The notes: a model not told the origin generated them from the sequence alone. Positions 1-8,133 are shown, numbered from the stretch's first letter. The stretch is DNA of 64,000 nt from Nitrobium sp046350935 (GCA_046350935.1 JAXLZK010000022.1:1-64000), one strand, 5' to 3'. A program made the numbers and translations.

Positions 1-268
1 AAACCCCCTTGTCTTCCAGGACAACCTCGAGAACCGGTCGCCCCTCGCACAGGGGCGTGGATTGAAACTGCAAAAACTCCTGATACGTCACGACTCCTCC
101 TCGTCGCCCCTCGCACAGGGGCGTGGATTGAAACTCCTTCAGGACCCACTCCGGCTCCGCAAGATCCGTCGCCCCTCGCACAGGGGCGTGGATTGAAACT
201 TGTCGCCCTTCAGTGCACCCAACCATGAGTTAAGTCGCCCCTCGCTGCGCAGGGCAGTCGCAGCAAAC
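1..268 (+). CRISPR. CRISPR array, trailer end, type I-C-like repeat
   Basis: Three full 32-base repeats lie at 37-68, 103-134 and 168-199. Each begins GTCGCCCCTCGCACAGGGGC and ends GTGGATTGAAAC. Bases 1-4 (AAAC) are the end of an earlier repeat cut by the window edge. Spacers are 5-36, 69-102, 135-167 and 200-233, 32-34 bases each and all different. A decayed final repeat at 234-268 keeps the first 12 bases and the last AAAC. The hairpin CCCCT/AGGGG and the ATTGAAAC end match the repeat family of subtype I-C systems. The decayed copy marks the leader-distal end, so the leader and any cas genes should lie left of the window. No cas gene is present here. Confidence 0.95.
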
Positions 269-366
269 CATGTTGTCATTCCGGCAGGTCCTCCGAGCCG
301 GAATCCAGTTCATTTTCAAAAAGGCTCTGGACCCCGGCTTTTGCCGGGGTGACTTTATTGATGGAC
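265..366. repeat. Dispersed palindromic repeat, copy 1
   Basis: The segment contains GTCATTCCGGCAGGTCCT, then GCCGGAATCCAG, and closes with CCCCGGCTTTTGCCGGGGTGAC, so it folds into nested hairpins. A second copy at 46897-46996 matches along its length. Related CCGGAATCC-type elements are common non-coding intergenic repeats in bacterial genomes. Here it directly abuts the decayed last CRISPR repeat. Short open frames crossing it are not credible genes. From 367 to 490 no further feature was recognised. Confidence 0.75.
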
Positions 367-490
367 CCACGTTTCCCCCAGCGTAGAGGATACCGGGAAA
401 TGCAGCAGAAGGAGGGAAAAAGGAGGGCAGATGCGTACCAACACGAATCCACTTCGGTCATCAAGCCACCAGCGGATAATCAGGGACGAG

Positions 491-1420
491 TCACTCCTTC
501 AGCAGTTCCTCTAAGGTGATCACCACTGACCTCCCCAGCGCGTCGAGATCGTATCCTCCTTCGAGGGAGAAGATGAAAGGGAGCGGTTTCGCGTCGAGAG
601 AATACGAGAGGATACCTTGCACAATACTGCGCAGGCCTTCGTCGGTGACCCGGAAACCCGCCAGGGGATCTTTGGCATGGATGTCGTAGCCGGCCGACAC
701 GAGGACGATGTCCGGTCTGAATTTTTCCATGAGCGCGGGAAGGATGTCGCAGTAAAGAGGATACAGCTCCCGGTCGCCCGTGCCCACGGGCAAGGGGGCA
801 TTGTAGGTGAATCCCTCCCCTTTTCCTTTTCCCTTCTCTGAAGCGCTTCCGGTGCCTGGGTAGTGGGGGTGCTGATGGGTGCTGAAGTAGAAGACGGCGT
901 CATCGCTTTCGAAAGAATGCTGTGTGCCGTTTCCGTGGTGGACATCGAAATCGACAATGAAGACCCTTTCGTATCCCGCCCTCTGTGCATAGCGGGCGCC
1001 GACGGCCACGTTATTGAATATGCAGAAGCCCATTGCCCTGTCCGCCTCCGCGTGGTGGCCGGGCGGCCGCACCGCGCAAAAGGCCCTGTCCAGTTCTCCT
1101 TGCCTGCATCGGTCCACCGCTTCGAGTACCGCCCCTGCCGCATAGAGCGCCGCTTCCAGGGTGTTCTCCGAGGCATAGGTATCGGGGTCGAGGTACCCGG
1201 GGCCGTGCCTCTTCACCTCTTCGATATACCCGGGCGTATGGACGAGGGCTATCTCCTCGAAGCCGGCCCTGCGCGGTTTCAGGTGGATGAGCCGATCATG
1301 GAGGGAGGACCCTTTCAGATGCTCCAAAATGGCGACCAGCCTCTCTTTCGATTCGGGATGCCACGGCGGAGTCTCGTGGCGCAGGTAGATATCGTCGTAC
1401 AGGAACCCGACTTTTCGCAT
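491..1420 (-). CDS. Histone deacetylase family (AcuC-like) hydrolase
   Basis: The 309-residue protein belongs to the arginase/deacetylase superfamily, which includes AcuC, acetylpolyamine amidohydrolase and bacterial HDAC-like enzymes. These zinc enzymes remove acetyl or acyl groups from lysine or polyamines. Visible motifs are RPPGHHAE (about 118-125, active-site His pair), VDFDVHHGNGTQ (156-167, zinc ligands Asp159 and His161), AGYDIHAKDP (Asp246, likely the third ligand) and EGGYD (287-291, catalytic Tyr). Length is normal for the family. The start fits family N-termini; a TATAAT box ends 5 bases upstream with no Shine-Dalgarno, suggesting leaderless mRNA. It is transcribed away from the thioredoxin-reductase fusion gene. 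The substrate cannot be read from the sequence. Confidence 0.92.
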   Translation of the reverse strand: MRKVGFLYDDIYLRHETPPWHPESKERLVAILEHLKGSSLHDRLIHLKPRRAGFEEIALVHTPGYIEEVKRHGPGYLDPDTYASENTLEAALYAAGAVLEAVDRCRQGELDRAFCAVRPPGHHAEADRAMGFCIFNNVAVGARYAQRAGYERVFIVDFDVHHGNGTQHSFESDDAVFYFSTHQHPHYPGTGSASEKGKGKGEGFTYNAPLPVGTGDRELYPLYCDILPALMEKFRPDIVLVSAGYDIHAKDPLAGFRVTDEGLRSIVQGILSYSLDAKPLPFIFSLEGGYDLDALGRSVVITLEELLKE

Positions 1421-1425
1421 AGCTA

Positions 1426-1431
1426 ATTATA
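1426..1431 (-). promoter_or_regulatory. -10 box, leaderless acuC-like gene
   Basis: On the minus strand TATAAT is followed by five bases (TAGCT) and then the ATG at 1420. Transcription would begin at or next to the A of the start codon. There is no purine-rich ribosome binding site between them. Confidence 0.55.
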
Positions 1432-1456
1432 CAGGAAAATGGGGATGCGGAAAAGC

Positions 1457-1465
1457 TGGTATAAT
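1457..1465 (+). promoter_or_regulatory. Extended -10 promoter of the thioredoxin reductase fusion
   Basis: TGGTATAAT (extended -10) occurs about 70 bases before the start at 1536; a second TATAAT follows about 5 bases later. No good -35 hexamer is visible, as is usual for extended -10 promoters. The same TGGTATAAT string appears before the genes at 44858 and 61152. Confidence 0.5.
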
Positions 1466-1535
1466 TGATATAATTCCTTTGAAATTGACCGCTTAACGGT
1501 TCAGCGGTGCAGACGAGACATAAAGGAGCGGGGGT

Positions 1536-3182
1536 ATGGATAAGCGCAGGGGCAAGCAGAAAGAAGAGGTGATTCCGGAGCAGGCGAGGAAGTTTCTGCG
1601 GGAAACCTTCGCCAACCTCAAAGAGAAAGTGCTGATTGAGGTCTTCACCGGGGCGGAGACGAAGCAGTTGGACGATGTCGTAGCCGAGTTGATGAAAACC
1701 ATCTCCTCCCTTACGGATAAAATAGAAGTCGCTTTTTATCCGCTGGACAGCGATCAGGCAAAGAAGAGGGGAGCAACGAGGGCGCCCTCTCTTCTCATCG
1801 ATCCCGACAGGTTCAAAATACGGTATATCGGCGCCCCGGTGGGGGAGGAGGGGCGCACCCTGATCACCGGCATCCTGCTGGCATCGAACAAAGGGGTCAT
1901 CCTTTCCGAGGCAGCGGTGCAGAAGCTGGCGGAGCTCCGGGAGCCCCGCCTCATCCAGGTTTTTGTCACGCCTACGTGTCCCTACTGCCCGCAGCAGGCG
2001 CTGAATGCCATCTCCGCCGCCATCGCGCGCCCTGACCTGGTGACGGCGGAAGTGATCGAGATGTACGAAAACAAGGATTTTATCGAAAAGTACCATATCA
2101 TAACGGTTCCCTTCACGGTCATCAACGAGGTCCCCATCGGCACCGGTCTCAAGTCCGCCGAGCTCTTTGCCGAGGAGGTCATCTCCCTCGTCTCCGCCGA
2201 AAAGATGACCGCTCCTCTCACCGGGGAGACGGTGGAGATGGATATCGCGGTGATCGGCGGGGGGCCGGCCGGCCTCACCGCTGGAATGTACGCCGGGAGG
2301 AGCGGATTGAAGGCGGTCATCCTGGAAAAGAACACAGTGGGAGGGCAGGTGCTGATTACCCCGGTAGTGGAGAACTATCCCGGACACAGCCAGATAGCGG
2401 GGAGGACCCTGGTGGACGTAATGTACCAGCAGACCCTGCAGTACGCTCATATCTCCGAGGGGGAGGGGGTCTCCGAGATACGGAGCGCCGGAACTCTTTT
2501 CGAGGTGAAGACGGACAGGAGAGTGTACAAGGTGAAGGGAGTCGTTCTCGTCACCGGAGCTGAACACCGGAAGTTGAAGGTTCCGGGAGAGGAGGCCCTG
2601 TACGGCAGGGGACTGAGCTACTGTGCGACCTGTGACGGCTACTTCTTCAAAGACGGCAAGAAGGTGATCGTCGTGGGAGGGGGGAACACCGCCCTGACCG
2701 ATGCCTTGTATCTCCACAGTATCGGCGCCCAGGTCTCGCTCGTGCATTGGAGGGACGCGCTGCGGGCCGAAAAATTCCTCCAGCAGAGTTTTGCCGAGAA
2801 GGGGATTCCCGTTCTCTGGAACACGGTCGTCAAGGAGATCGTAGGGACGGATTTCGTACGAGGGGTGAAACTGCAGGACCTGAAGTCCGGCACAGAAGGG
2901 GAGATGCCGGTAGAAGGCGTTTTTATCGCTATCGGGTATGAGCCCAATAATGCCCTCGCGAAAATGATGAACCTCGCCCTCGACCCCGAGGGCTACATCA
3001 AAGTGGACAGCAAGCAAAGAACCTCTCGGAGGATGGTGTATGCCGCGGGGGACGTGACCGGGGGAGTGAAGCAGATCGCCACAGCGGTGGGCCAAGGGGC
3101 GATAGCGGCAATCTCGGCTTTTGAGGACATTTCCAGCCCCTATTGGAAGGAGAAGGGGACCGAATGGTGGGCCGCCTCGTAG
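1536..3182 (+). CDS. Glutaredoxin-like domain / thioredoxin reductase fusion flavoprotein
   Basis: The protein has 548 residues. Residues 1-225 form two tandem thioredoxin folds of the protein disulfide oxidoreductase type. The first lacks cysteines; the second has TPTCPYCP with Cys148 and Cys151. Residues 235-545 are a thioredoxin reductase: FAD-binding GGGPAG (241-246), redox CATC (Cys363 and Cys366) and NADPH-binding GGGNTA (381-386). The layout resembles AhpF, with an N-terminal electron-delivery domain and a reductase body, but no ahpC lies nearby. It probably reduces disulfides or a peroxiredoxin encoded elsewhere. AAAGGAG lies about 10 bases before the ATG. The gene is single and is followed by the separately promoted tetR. 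Confidence 0.9.
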   Translation: MDKRRGKQKEEVIPEQARKFLRETFANLKEKVLIEVFTGAETKQLDDVVAELMKTISSLTDKIEVAFYPLDSDQAKKRGATRAPSLLIDPDRFKIRYIGAPVGEEGRTLITGILLASNKGVILSEAAVQKLAELREPRLIQVFVTPTCPYCPQQALNAISAAIARPDLVTAEVIEMYENKDFIEKYHIITVPFTVINEVPIGTGLKSAELFAEEVISLVSAEKMTAPLTGETVEMDIAVIGGGPAGLTAGMYAGRSGLKAVILEKNTVGGQVLITPVVENYPGHSQIAGRTLVDVMYQQTLQYAHISEGEGVSEIRSAGTLFEVKTDRRVYKVKGVVLVTGAEHRKLKVPGEEALYGRGLSYCATCDGYFFKDGKKVIVVGGGNTALTDALYLHSIGAQVSLVHWRDALRAEKFLQQSFAEKGIPVLWNTVVKEIVGTDFVRGVKLQDLKSGTEGEMPVEGVFIAIGYEPNNALAKMMNLALDPEGYIKVDSKQRTSRRMVYAAGDVTGGVKQIATAVGQGAIAAISAFEDISSPYWKEKGTEWWAAS

Positions 3183-3232
3183 AGGGAATCCCCGGCTAGA
3201 GAGCGGTATTTCTCCCCTTATTGAAAAAGGTA

Positions 3233-3261
3233 TTGACAGCACAGTCCTTTTTGCTTAAAAT
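3233..3261 (+). promoter_or_regulatory. Sigma-70 promoter of tetR
   Basis: TTGACA at 3233-3238, a 17-base spacer and TAAAAT at 3256-3261 form a near-consensus promoter. It runs straight into the palindrome at 3262-3281, so a bound repressor would block the transcription start. Confidence 0.8.
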
Positions 3262-3281
3262 GTGAGTAAATATTCACTCAC
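3262..3281. promoter_or_regulatory. TetR operator 1 (autoregulatory)
   Basis: GTGAGTAAATATTCACTCAC is an imperfect palindrome just downstream of the tetR -10 box. Its core TGAxT...ATTCACT recurs at 3927-3942 before tolC. Location and shared half-sites suggest that both are bound by the regulator encoded at 3298-3909. Confidence 0.75.
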
Positions 3282-3297
3282 AAGAATCGGGAAAAGA

Positions 3298-3909
3298 ATG
3301 AGCATTGAAAAGACAAGGGAGAGGAAGAGCAGGGAGATGCGCAGGGAGCAGATAGCGCAGGCCGCCCTCAGGATCATTGCGCAGCGCGGAGTGAGAGCAC
3401 TTACGACCGCCTCCATTGCGCAGGAAGTGGGGGTTTCCGAGGCCAATCTGTACCGTCATTTCGAAAACAAGGATGAAATTCTTTCCGAAATGGTCGAGGT
3501 GATCGGCTCCGATCTTATGAGAAGCTTTGCCGATATCTTCGGGTCCGATGGCGATCCGGCCGGGAAGCTGAAAAGGGTGTTCCTGTTTCACCTTACTCTC
3601 ATCGAATCGAACGAGGGGATTCCGCGCCTTGTTTTTTCCGAGGAAATGCACAGGGGGAACAGAGATCTCAGGGAGAAGTTTCTTGCCCTTATCACCCGGT
3701 ATACGGAACACCTGCGCCTCCTGATACGGGAAGGGCAGGAGGTGGGCGCTTTCAGGCGTACGCTCGATCCCCTGCAAACCGCTACCCTGTTCATCGGCAT
3801 GGTGCAGATTTCGACTCTCCTCTGGTCCCTGAAGGGGTTTACGTATTCCCTTGTAGACGAGGGAATGAAGATGTGGGAAAATTTTGAAAAGTGCATTCGT
3901 ACGGAATGA
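3298..3909 (+). CDS. TetR/AcrR family repressor of the efflux operon
   Basis: The 203-residue protein has an N-terminal TetR helix-turn-helix (residues 18-58, with LTTASIAQEVGVSEANLYRHF) and a C-terminal ligand-binding region. A longer reading from GTG 3262 would put the start inside the operator, so the ATG at 3298, preceded by GGGAAAAG, is preferred. It lies 47 bases before a TolC-HlyD-ABC operon and shares its operator sequence, so it most likely represses itself and the pump until a ligand binds. Gene order recalls E. coli ybiH(cecR)-ybhGFSR, where a TetR protein controls a similar ABC exporter. The inducing ligand is unknown. Confidence 0.9.
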   Translation: MSIEKTRERKSREMRREQIAQAALRIIAQRGVRALTTASIAQEVGVSEANLYRHFENKDEILSEMVEVIGSDLMRSFADIFGSDGDPAGKLKRVFLFHLTLIESNEGIPRLVFSEEMHRGNRDLREKFLALITRYTEHLRLLIREGQEVGAFRRTLDPLQTATLFIGMVQISTLLWSLKGFTYSLVDEGMKMWENFEKCIRTE

Positions 3910-3926
3910 TTTCTTTGCTTTTATGT

Positions 3927-3942
3927 AAGTGAACATTCACTT
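3927..3942. promoter_or_regulatory. TetR operator 2 before the efflux operon
   Basis: AAGTGAACATTCACTT is a near-perfect palindrome in the 47-base gap between tetR and tolC. It shares the AGTGAA/TTCACT half-site with operator 1. No clear separate promoter is visible in the gap, so the operon may be read from the tetR promoter or from one hidden under this operator. Confidence 0.7.
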
Positions 3943-3956
3943 GGTAGGGGGTAACC

Positions 3957-5279
3957 ATGAGGAATTTCTGCATTCTCCTCTTTTTCATTTTGCTTGCGGG
4001 GGATGCGACGGCAGAGAGCGGGACCGCGACGTATACCCTCTCTGAGGCTGTTTCGTTTGCGCTGAAGAACAACCCCGGCGTCCGCGCATCGGGAAAGGAC
4101 ATTGAAAGCTCGTCCCACGGGATAGCTGTGGCAAAGGCGGAGAGGCTGCCAACCCTTACCTTAAACTCCGGGGTAACCCGCTACCGGTACCCTGCGCCGG
4201 TCACTCCCATTTCCGGCTCCCCCCTCCAGGGGGCCGCTTTCCCCGAATTCGAAAAAACGCTCTACGATGCGGGAGTCTCCTTTTTCATCTCCCTTTACCG
4301 GGGGGGCAGGCTGGACCGCGGGGTGAGGATTGCGGAAATCAGCAGGGCCATCGCCGAAGACCTCTACAGGGCGGACCGCCAGGACCTCATCTATAATGTC
4401 ACCAGCACCTATTACAAGATTGCGCAGCTCGGGAAGCTCCTTGGGGCTGCAGAAGCATCGGTGGAACAGCTCGCCGCACATAAACGGAATGTGGAGCTTT
4501 TCCTGAAGGCAGGCACGGCGCCACGGGTGGACCTCCTGAAAGCGGAGGCGGAGCGTGCCCATGCGCAGCAGAGCGCGATAGCGGTGCGGAACAGCCGGGA
4601 GAGCGCATATGAGCTCCTGAAGGCGTTAATGGGGGTAGAAGGGAGGGAAGAGAGGATTTCCATCGTCCCTGATGAGGAGGTATCCCCCGTCAATTCCGAC
4701 CGGGAGACATCACTTGCAAGGGCGCTTTCCCTCAGGCCTGATTACCGGGCTCTTTTGAAAAGACAGGAACGGGCTGAAGAAAGAGTAAAATTCGCGGAGG
4801 GAAGGAGGCTTCCCCATGTGTATGCTGTTGGCGAATTCTCGGAGCGTTCGGGGGAAGGTTTTTCTTTCAAGGAAAACTGGAATTTCGGGGTGCGGCTTTC
4901 CCTTTCCCTTTTCGACGGCGGCCTGATCAAGGAGGAGGCGGGACGGGAGGGGGTGGAAAGGGAAAAGCTGAAGGAGGAAGAGCGCGCACTGAGACTCGCG
5001 ATTATCCGTGAGGTAACGGATGCCCGCCTCGCCGTGGTCGATGCAAGGGAAAGAGTGGAAGTTGCACAGAGAGCGATCGATTCAGCGCGGGAAACGTTCC
5101 GCATCGAGAGCTTGAAATACGAGGCGGGCAAGGGGACCGGTACCGACGTGATCGACGCGCAGGCTGCCTTGCTCCGTGCGGAAAGCGACTACTACCAGGC
5201 GTTTTACGATATGCGGACGGCGGGAGCCTCCCTGCGGAAGGCAGTGGGGGAAGACACGTACCGGGAGGAGGAGAAGTGA
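3957..5279 (+). CDS. TolC-family outer membrane efflux protein
   Basis: The 440-residue protein starts with a cleavable signal peptide (MRNFCILLFFILLAGDATAE). It has the two-fold repeated helical organisation of outer membrane efflux proteins, including TLSEAVSFALKNNPGVR near the N-terminus and a second half rich in long charged helices (around 255-420). It should form the trimeric channel through which the ABC pump expels substrate. GGTAGGGGG precedes the ATG. It is the first gene of the operon; the HlyD gene starts within its last codons (GTGA overlap). Confidence 0.9.
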   Translation: MRNFCILLFFILLAGDATAESGTATYTLSEAVSFALKNNPGVRASGKDIESSSHGIAVAKAERLPTLTLNSGVTRYRYPAPVTPISGSPLQGAAFPEFEKTLYDAGVSFFISLYRGGRLDRGVRIAEISRAIAEDLYRADRQDLIYNVTSTYYKIAQLGKLLGAAEASVEQLAAHKRNVELFLKAGTAPRVDLLKAEAERAHAQQSAIAVRNSRESAYELLKALMGVEGREERISIVPDEEVSPVNSDRETSLARALSLRPDYRALLKRQERAEERVKFAEGRRLPHVYAVGEFSERSGEGFSFKENWNFGVRLSLSLFDGGLIKEEAGREGVEREKLKEEERALRLAIIREVTDARLAVVDARERVEVAQRAIDSARETFRIESLKYEAGKGTGTDVIDAQAALLRAESDYYQAFYDMRTAGASLRKAVGEDTYREEEK

Positions 5280-6259
5280 AAAGGGTAGCCATCGCAGGGG
5301 TAATCGTCATAATTCTTTTTGCAGCGGCCCTTCTTGTCAAGCGCGCGGGAAATCACCAGGAAGAAGGAGCTATTGTTCTTTCGGGGAACGTAGAGGTCAC
5401 CGAAGTGAATGCCGGCTTCACCCTGCCCGGCAGGGTCGTTGCCCTGCACTTTGATGAGGGACAGAGGGTCAAAGCGGGAGACAGCCTTGCCGTACTCGAC
5501 AGTGCCGAGCTCGAAAGCCAGGCGGCGCAGAGCAGGGCGTTCCTTTCCGAGATGGCGGTACGGCTTGAGGAAAAGCGAAAAGGGTCTCGCCCGCAGGAGC
5601 GGGAACAGGCGGGAGCAGGCGTGCGGCATGCGGAGGCGGAGCTGGAAAAGGCGAAGAGGGACTACGAGAGAGACGAGATGCTGTACGGGAACGGGGCCGT
5701 TTCCGCCCAGCAGCGGGATGCTTCCCGGAAAGCGTACGAGGTGGCGCTTGCGCTGCACCGGAGCGCGATCGAGACGCTGAGCCTCGTGAAAGAGGGGCCG
5801 CGTAAAGAGGAAGTCCGCGCCGCGGAGAGCAGGGTGCGGCAGGCGAGGGCGGCTTTGCAGGCGATTGAACGGAAGGTGCATGATACGGTCCTGTACGCTC
5901 CGGTGCCGGGAGTTATCCTGCAAAAGAACAGCGAAGTAGGGGAGACGGTAGCACAAGGAACGCCGGTGTATACCCTCGGCGATCTCGGGAATCCCTGGGT
6001 AAAAGTGTATGTGAAGGAGGACAGGCTCGGGCTGCTGAAGCTCGGCCAGAGGGCCCTCGTCACCACGGATTCGCATCCGGGCAAGACCTACGAAGGCATC
6101 GTATCGTACCTCTCTTCGGAGGCGGAGTTCACGCCGAAGAACGTGCAGACCCAGGAAGAGCGGGTGAAGTTGGTGTTCGGCGTAAAGGTGAAGGTGAAGA
6201 ACGTGAACGATGAGCTGAAGCCGGGGATGCCGGCGGACGTGAAAATACTCCTGCAGTAA
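5276..6259 (+). CDS. HlyD/YbhG-type periplasmic adaptor
   Basis: The 327-residue membrane fusion protein has an N-terminal membrane anchor (about 4-21), a split biotinyl-lipoyl domain (VSGNVEV-like start about 35-75, closing near VLYAPVPGVILQKN), a long alpha-hairpin between them (about 80-200) and a beta-barrel domain. It bridges the inner-membrane ABC-2 permeases and TolC. The GTG start overlaps the tolC stop by four bases and has GGAGGAG just upstream, so translation is probably coupled. The closest known arrangement is ybhG of the ybhGFSR operon. Substrate is not predictable from sequence. Confidence 0.9.
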   Translation: MKRVAIAGVIVIILFAAALLVKRAGNHQEEGAIVLSGNVEVTEVNAGFTLPGRVVALHFDEGQRVKAGDSLAVLDSAELESQAAQSRAFLSEMAVRLEEKRKGSRPQEREQAGAGVRHAEAELEKAKRDYERDEMLYGNGAVSAQQRDASRKAYEVALALHRSAIETLSLVKEGPRKEEVRAAESRVRQARAALQAIERKVHDTVLYAPVPGVILQKNSEVGETVAQGTPVYTLGDLGNPWVKVYVKEDRLGLLKLGQRALVTTDSHPGKTYEGIVSYLSSEAEFTPKNVQTQEERVKLVFGVKVKVKNVNDELKPGMPADVKILLQ

Positions 6260-6270
6260 GGCGCAGCCCG

Positions 6271-7191
6271 ATGGAAGAGAGCGCAATAAAAACTTCCGGT
6301 CTCACCCGCTCCTTCGGCGGCCTCACCGCTGTCGACCGTCTTACCCTCGAAATACCGAAGGGAGAGCTATACGGCCTTGTCGGTCCCGACGGCGCGGGAA
6401 AAACCACGGTCATGCGGCTGCTTGCTGCGATCATGGAGCCCTCGTCCGGGGAGGCATGGGTTGCGGGGCATTCCCTGCTCCGGGAGGAGGAGAGGGTAAA
6501 GGAAAAGATCGGGTATATGCCGCAGCGGTTCGGATTGTACGAGGACCTCACCGTATTGGAGAACATCGTCTTTTATGCGGACCTCTATGAAGTGCCGCGG
6601 AGGGAGCGGCCCGCGCGGATCGAGCGGCTCCTGGGGTTCAGCAACCTGACCCCCTTCCGGAACAGGCTCGCGGGAAAGCTCTCGGGAGGCATGAAGCAGA
6701 AGCTCGGCCTTGCCTGCGCCCTCATTCACACCCCGGAGGTTCTTTTGCTCGACGAACCGACGAACGGCGTGGACCCCGTTTCGCGGCGGGACTTCTGGAA
6801 GATACTCTATGATCTTCTCAAGGAGAGGGTCACCATCCTCGTGTCCACTGCGTACCTCGACGAGGCGGAGAGGTGCGCGAGGATAGGGCTCATGCACAAG
6901 GGGAAACTACTGAAAGAGGATGAGCCGGCGAGAATAAAAAGATCGTTCGCATATCCCATGCTCGAAATCCGGACAGTCGACACCCGCTCCGCAGCCACTG
7001 CGGTACGGGAGCTCGAAGGAGTAAAGAGCGTTACCCTCTACGGCGACCGGCTCCATGTGGCCGTGGAGCGGAAAGAGGTCGGGAGGAATCTCCTGGACGC
7101 GTTGTACGCTGCGGGGATGGCGGTCGAGGAGCACAGGGAGGTCCTCCCTTCCCTCGAAGATGTTTTCATCTCGATGGTGGAGGGAAAATGA
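6271..7191 (+). CDS. ABC exporter ATPase 1 (YbhF N-half-like)
   Basis: The 306-residue nucleotide-binding subunit has Walker A GPDGAGKT (38-45), signature LSGG (138-141) and Walker B LLLDEP (159-164), followed by a C-terminal region typical of multidrug ABC-2 exporters. Walker A carries Asp in place of the usual Asn (GPNGAGK), as remembered for the N-terminal half of YbhF. It probably pairs with the next ATPase as a heterodimer; in E. coli the two are fused in one chain. It follows the HlyD gene by 11 bases and overlaps the next gene by four (ATGA). Confidence 0.9.
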   Translation: MEESAIKTSGLTRSFGGLTAVDRLTLEIPKGELYGLVGPDGAGKTTVMRLLAAIMEPSSGEAWVAGHSLLREEERVKEKIGYMPQRFGLYEDLTVLENIVFYADLYEVPRRERPARIERLLGFSNLTPFRNRLAGKLSGGMKQKLGLACALIHTPEVLLLDEPTNGVDPVSRRDFWKILYDLLKERVTILVSTAYLDEAERCARIGLMHKGKLLKEDEPARIKRSFAYPMLEIRTVDTRSAATAVRELEGVKSVTLYGDRLHVAVERKEVGRNLLDALYAAGMAVEEHREVLPSLEDVFISMVEGK

Positions 7192-8114
7192 GCCGCGACG
7201 GCATAGCGGTCCGCGTGGAGAATCTGACCCGTGTTTTCGGGGATTTTAGAGCGGTGGACGGGATTGATCTTACCGTACGGAAGGGAGAGGTCTTCGGGTT
7301 CCTCGGGCCGAACGGCGCGGGAAAGTCCACCACCATCAAGATGCTCTGCGGGCTCCTGCTCCCGACGGGCGGCGGAGGCACCGTAGGAGGGTTCGATATC
7401 ATGACCGAGTCCGAAGAGATCAAAAAGCATATCGGCTATATGTCCCAGAAGTTCTCCCTCTATGACGACCTCACCGTGGCGGAGAATATACGGTTCTTCA
7501 GCGGCATCTATGGGGTCCCGCGGGGGATACGCAATGAGCGGCTGGAATGGGTGCTGGAGATGGCGGGACTCACCGAGAGGAGGAATGAGATAACGAAGAC
7601 CCTGCCCGGCGGTTTCAAACAGAGGCTCGCCCTCGGGTGCGCCATCCTTCACGATCCCTCTCTCGTCTTCCTCGACGAGCCGACGTCGGGGGTCGACCCG
7701 GTTTCGCGCCGTACCTTCTGGGAGCGCATCTACGGGATGTCGAGGACGGGGACCACCGTCTTCGTCACCACGCACTACATGGACGAGGCCGACTACTGCG
7801 ACAGGCTCGCCCTTATCTATCGCGGAAAAGTAATTGCCCAGGGGACCCCGGCTGAGATGAGGAAGGCGCACCTGGGGCGCGAGGTGCTGGAAATAGAGGC
7901 GGACAGACCGGTGGAGGCCCTGGAGGTGCTCGAAGGCAACGGGATAGAGGCGGCCCTTTTCGGGAGCGTGCTCCACGCAACAGTGAAAGATGCGGAAACG
8001 GATATCCCGGTGGTGCGGAGTACCCTCGAAACGGCACGCATCCGGGTGGAGAGGATCGAGAAGATCGTCCCCTCCCTGGAGGATGTGTTCGTGGCCCTGA
8101 TCGAAACCGCATGA
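7188..8114 (+). CDS. ABC exporter ATPase 2 (YbhF C-half-like)
   Basis: The 308-residue ATPase has Walker A GPNGAGKS (40-47), the degenerate signature LPGG (139-142) instead of LSGG, and Walker B VFLDEP (160-165). The altered signature and the altered Walker A of its neighbour suggest an asymmetric heterodimer with unequal ATP sites. This is inference; asymmetric sites are well known in heterodimeric ABC exporters. The start overlaps the preceding stop (ATGA), and the permease gene follows after 19 bases with GGAGG. Confidence 0.9.
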   Translation: MSRDGIAVRVENLTRVFGDFRAVDGIDLTVRKGEVFGFLGPNGAGKSTTIKMLCGLLLPTGGGGTVGGFDIMTESEEIKKHIGYMSQKFSLYDDLTVAENIRFFSGIYGVPRGIRNERLEWVLEMAGLTERRNEITKTLPGGFKQRLALGCAILHDPSLVFLDEPTSGVDPVSRRTFWERIYGMSRTGTTVFVTTHYMDEADYCDRLALIYRGKVIAQGTPAEMRKAHLGREVLEIEADRPVEALEVLEGNGIEAALFGSVLHATVKDAETDIPVVRSTLETARIRVERIEKIVPSLEDVFVALIETA

Positions 8115-8133
8115 AGAAAGGGTTTGGAGGAAT

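Noticed and set aside
276..464. 62-residue minus-strand frame after the CRISPR array
   Set aside because: Its sequence is the translation of the dispersed palindromic repeat; no ribosome site or domain is present.
1296..3242. Long minus-strand open frame opposite the thioredoxin reductase fusion
   Set aside because: It has no recognisable domain and lies antisense to a gene with clear FAD, NADPH and CxxC motifs. High GC content makes such shadow frames common.
3262..3297. GTG start for tetR at 3262
   Set aside because: It would place the start codon inside the operator, one base after the -10 box; ATG 3298 fits the family better.
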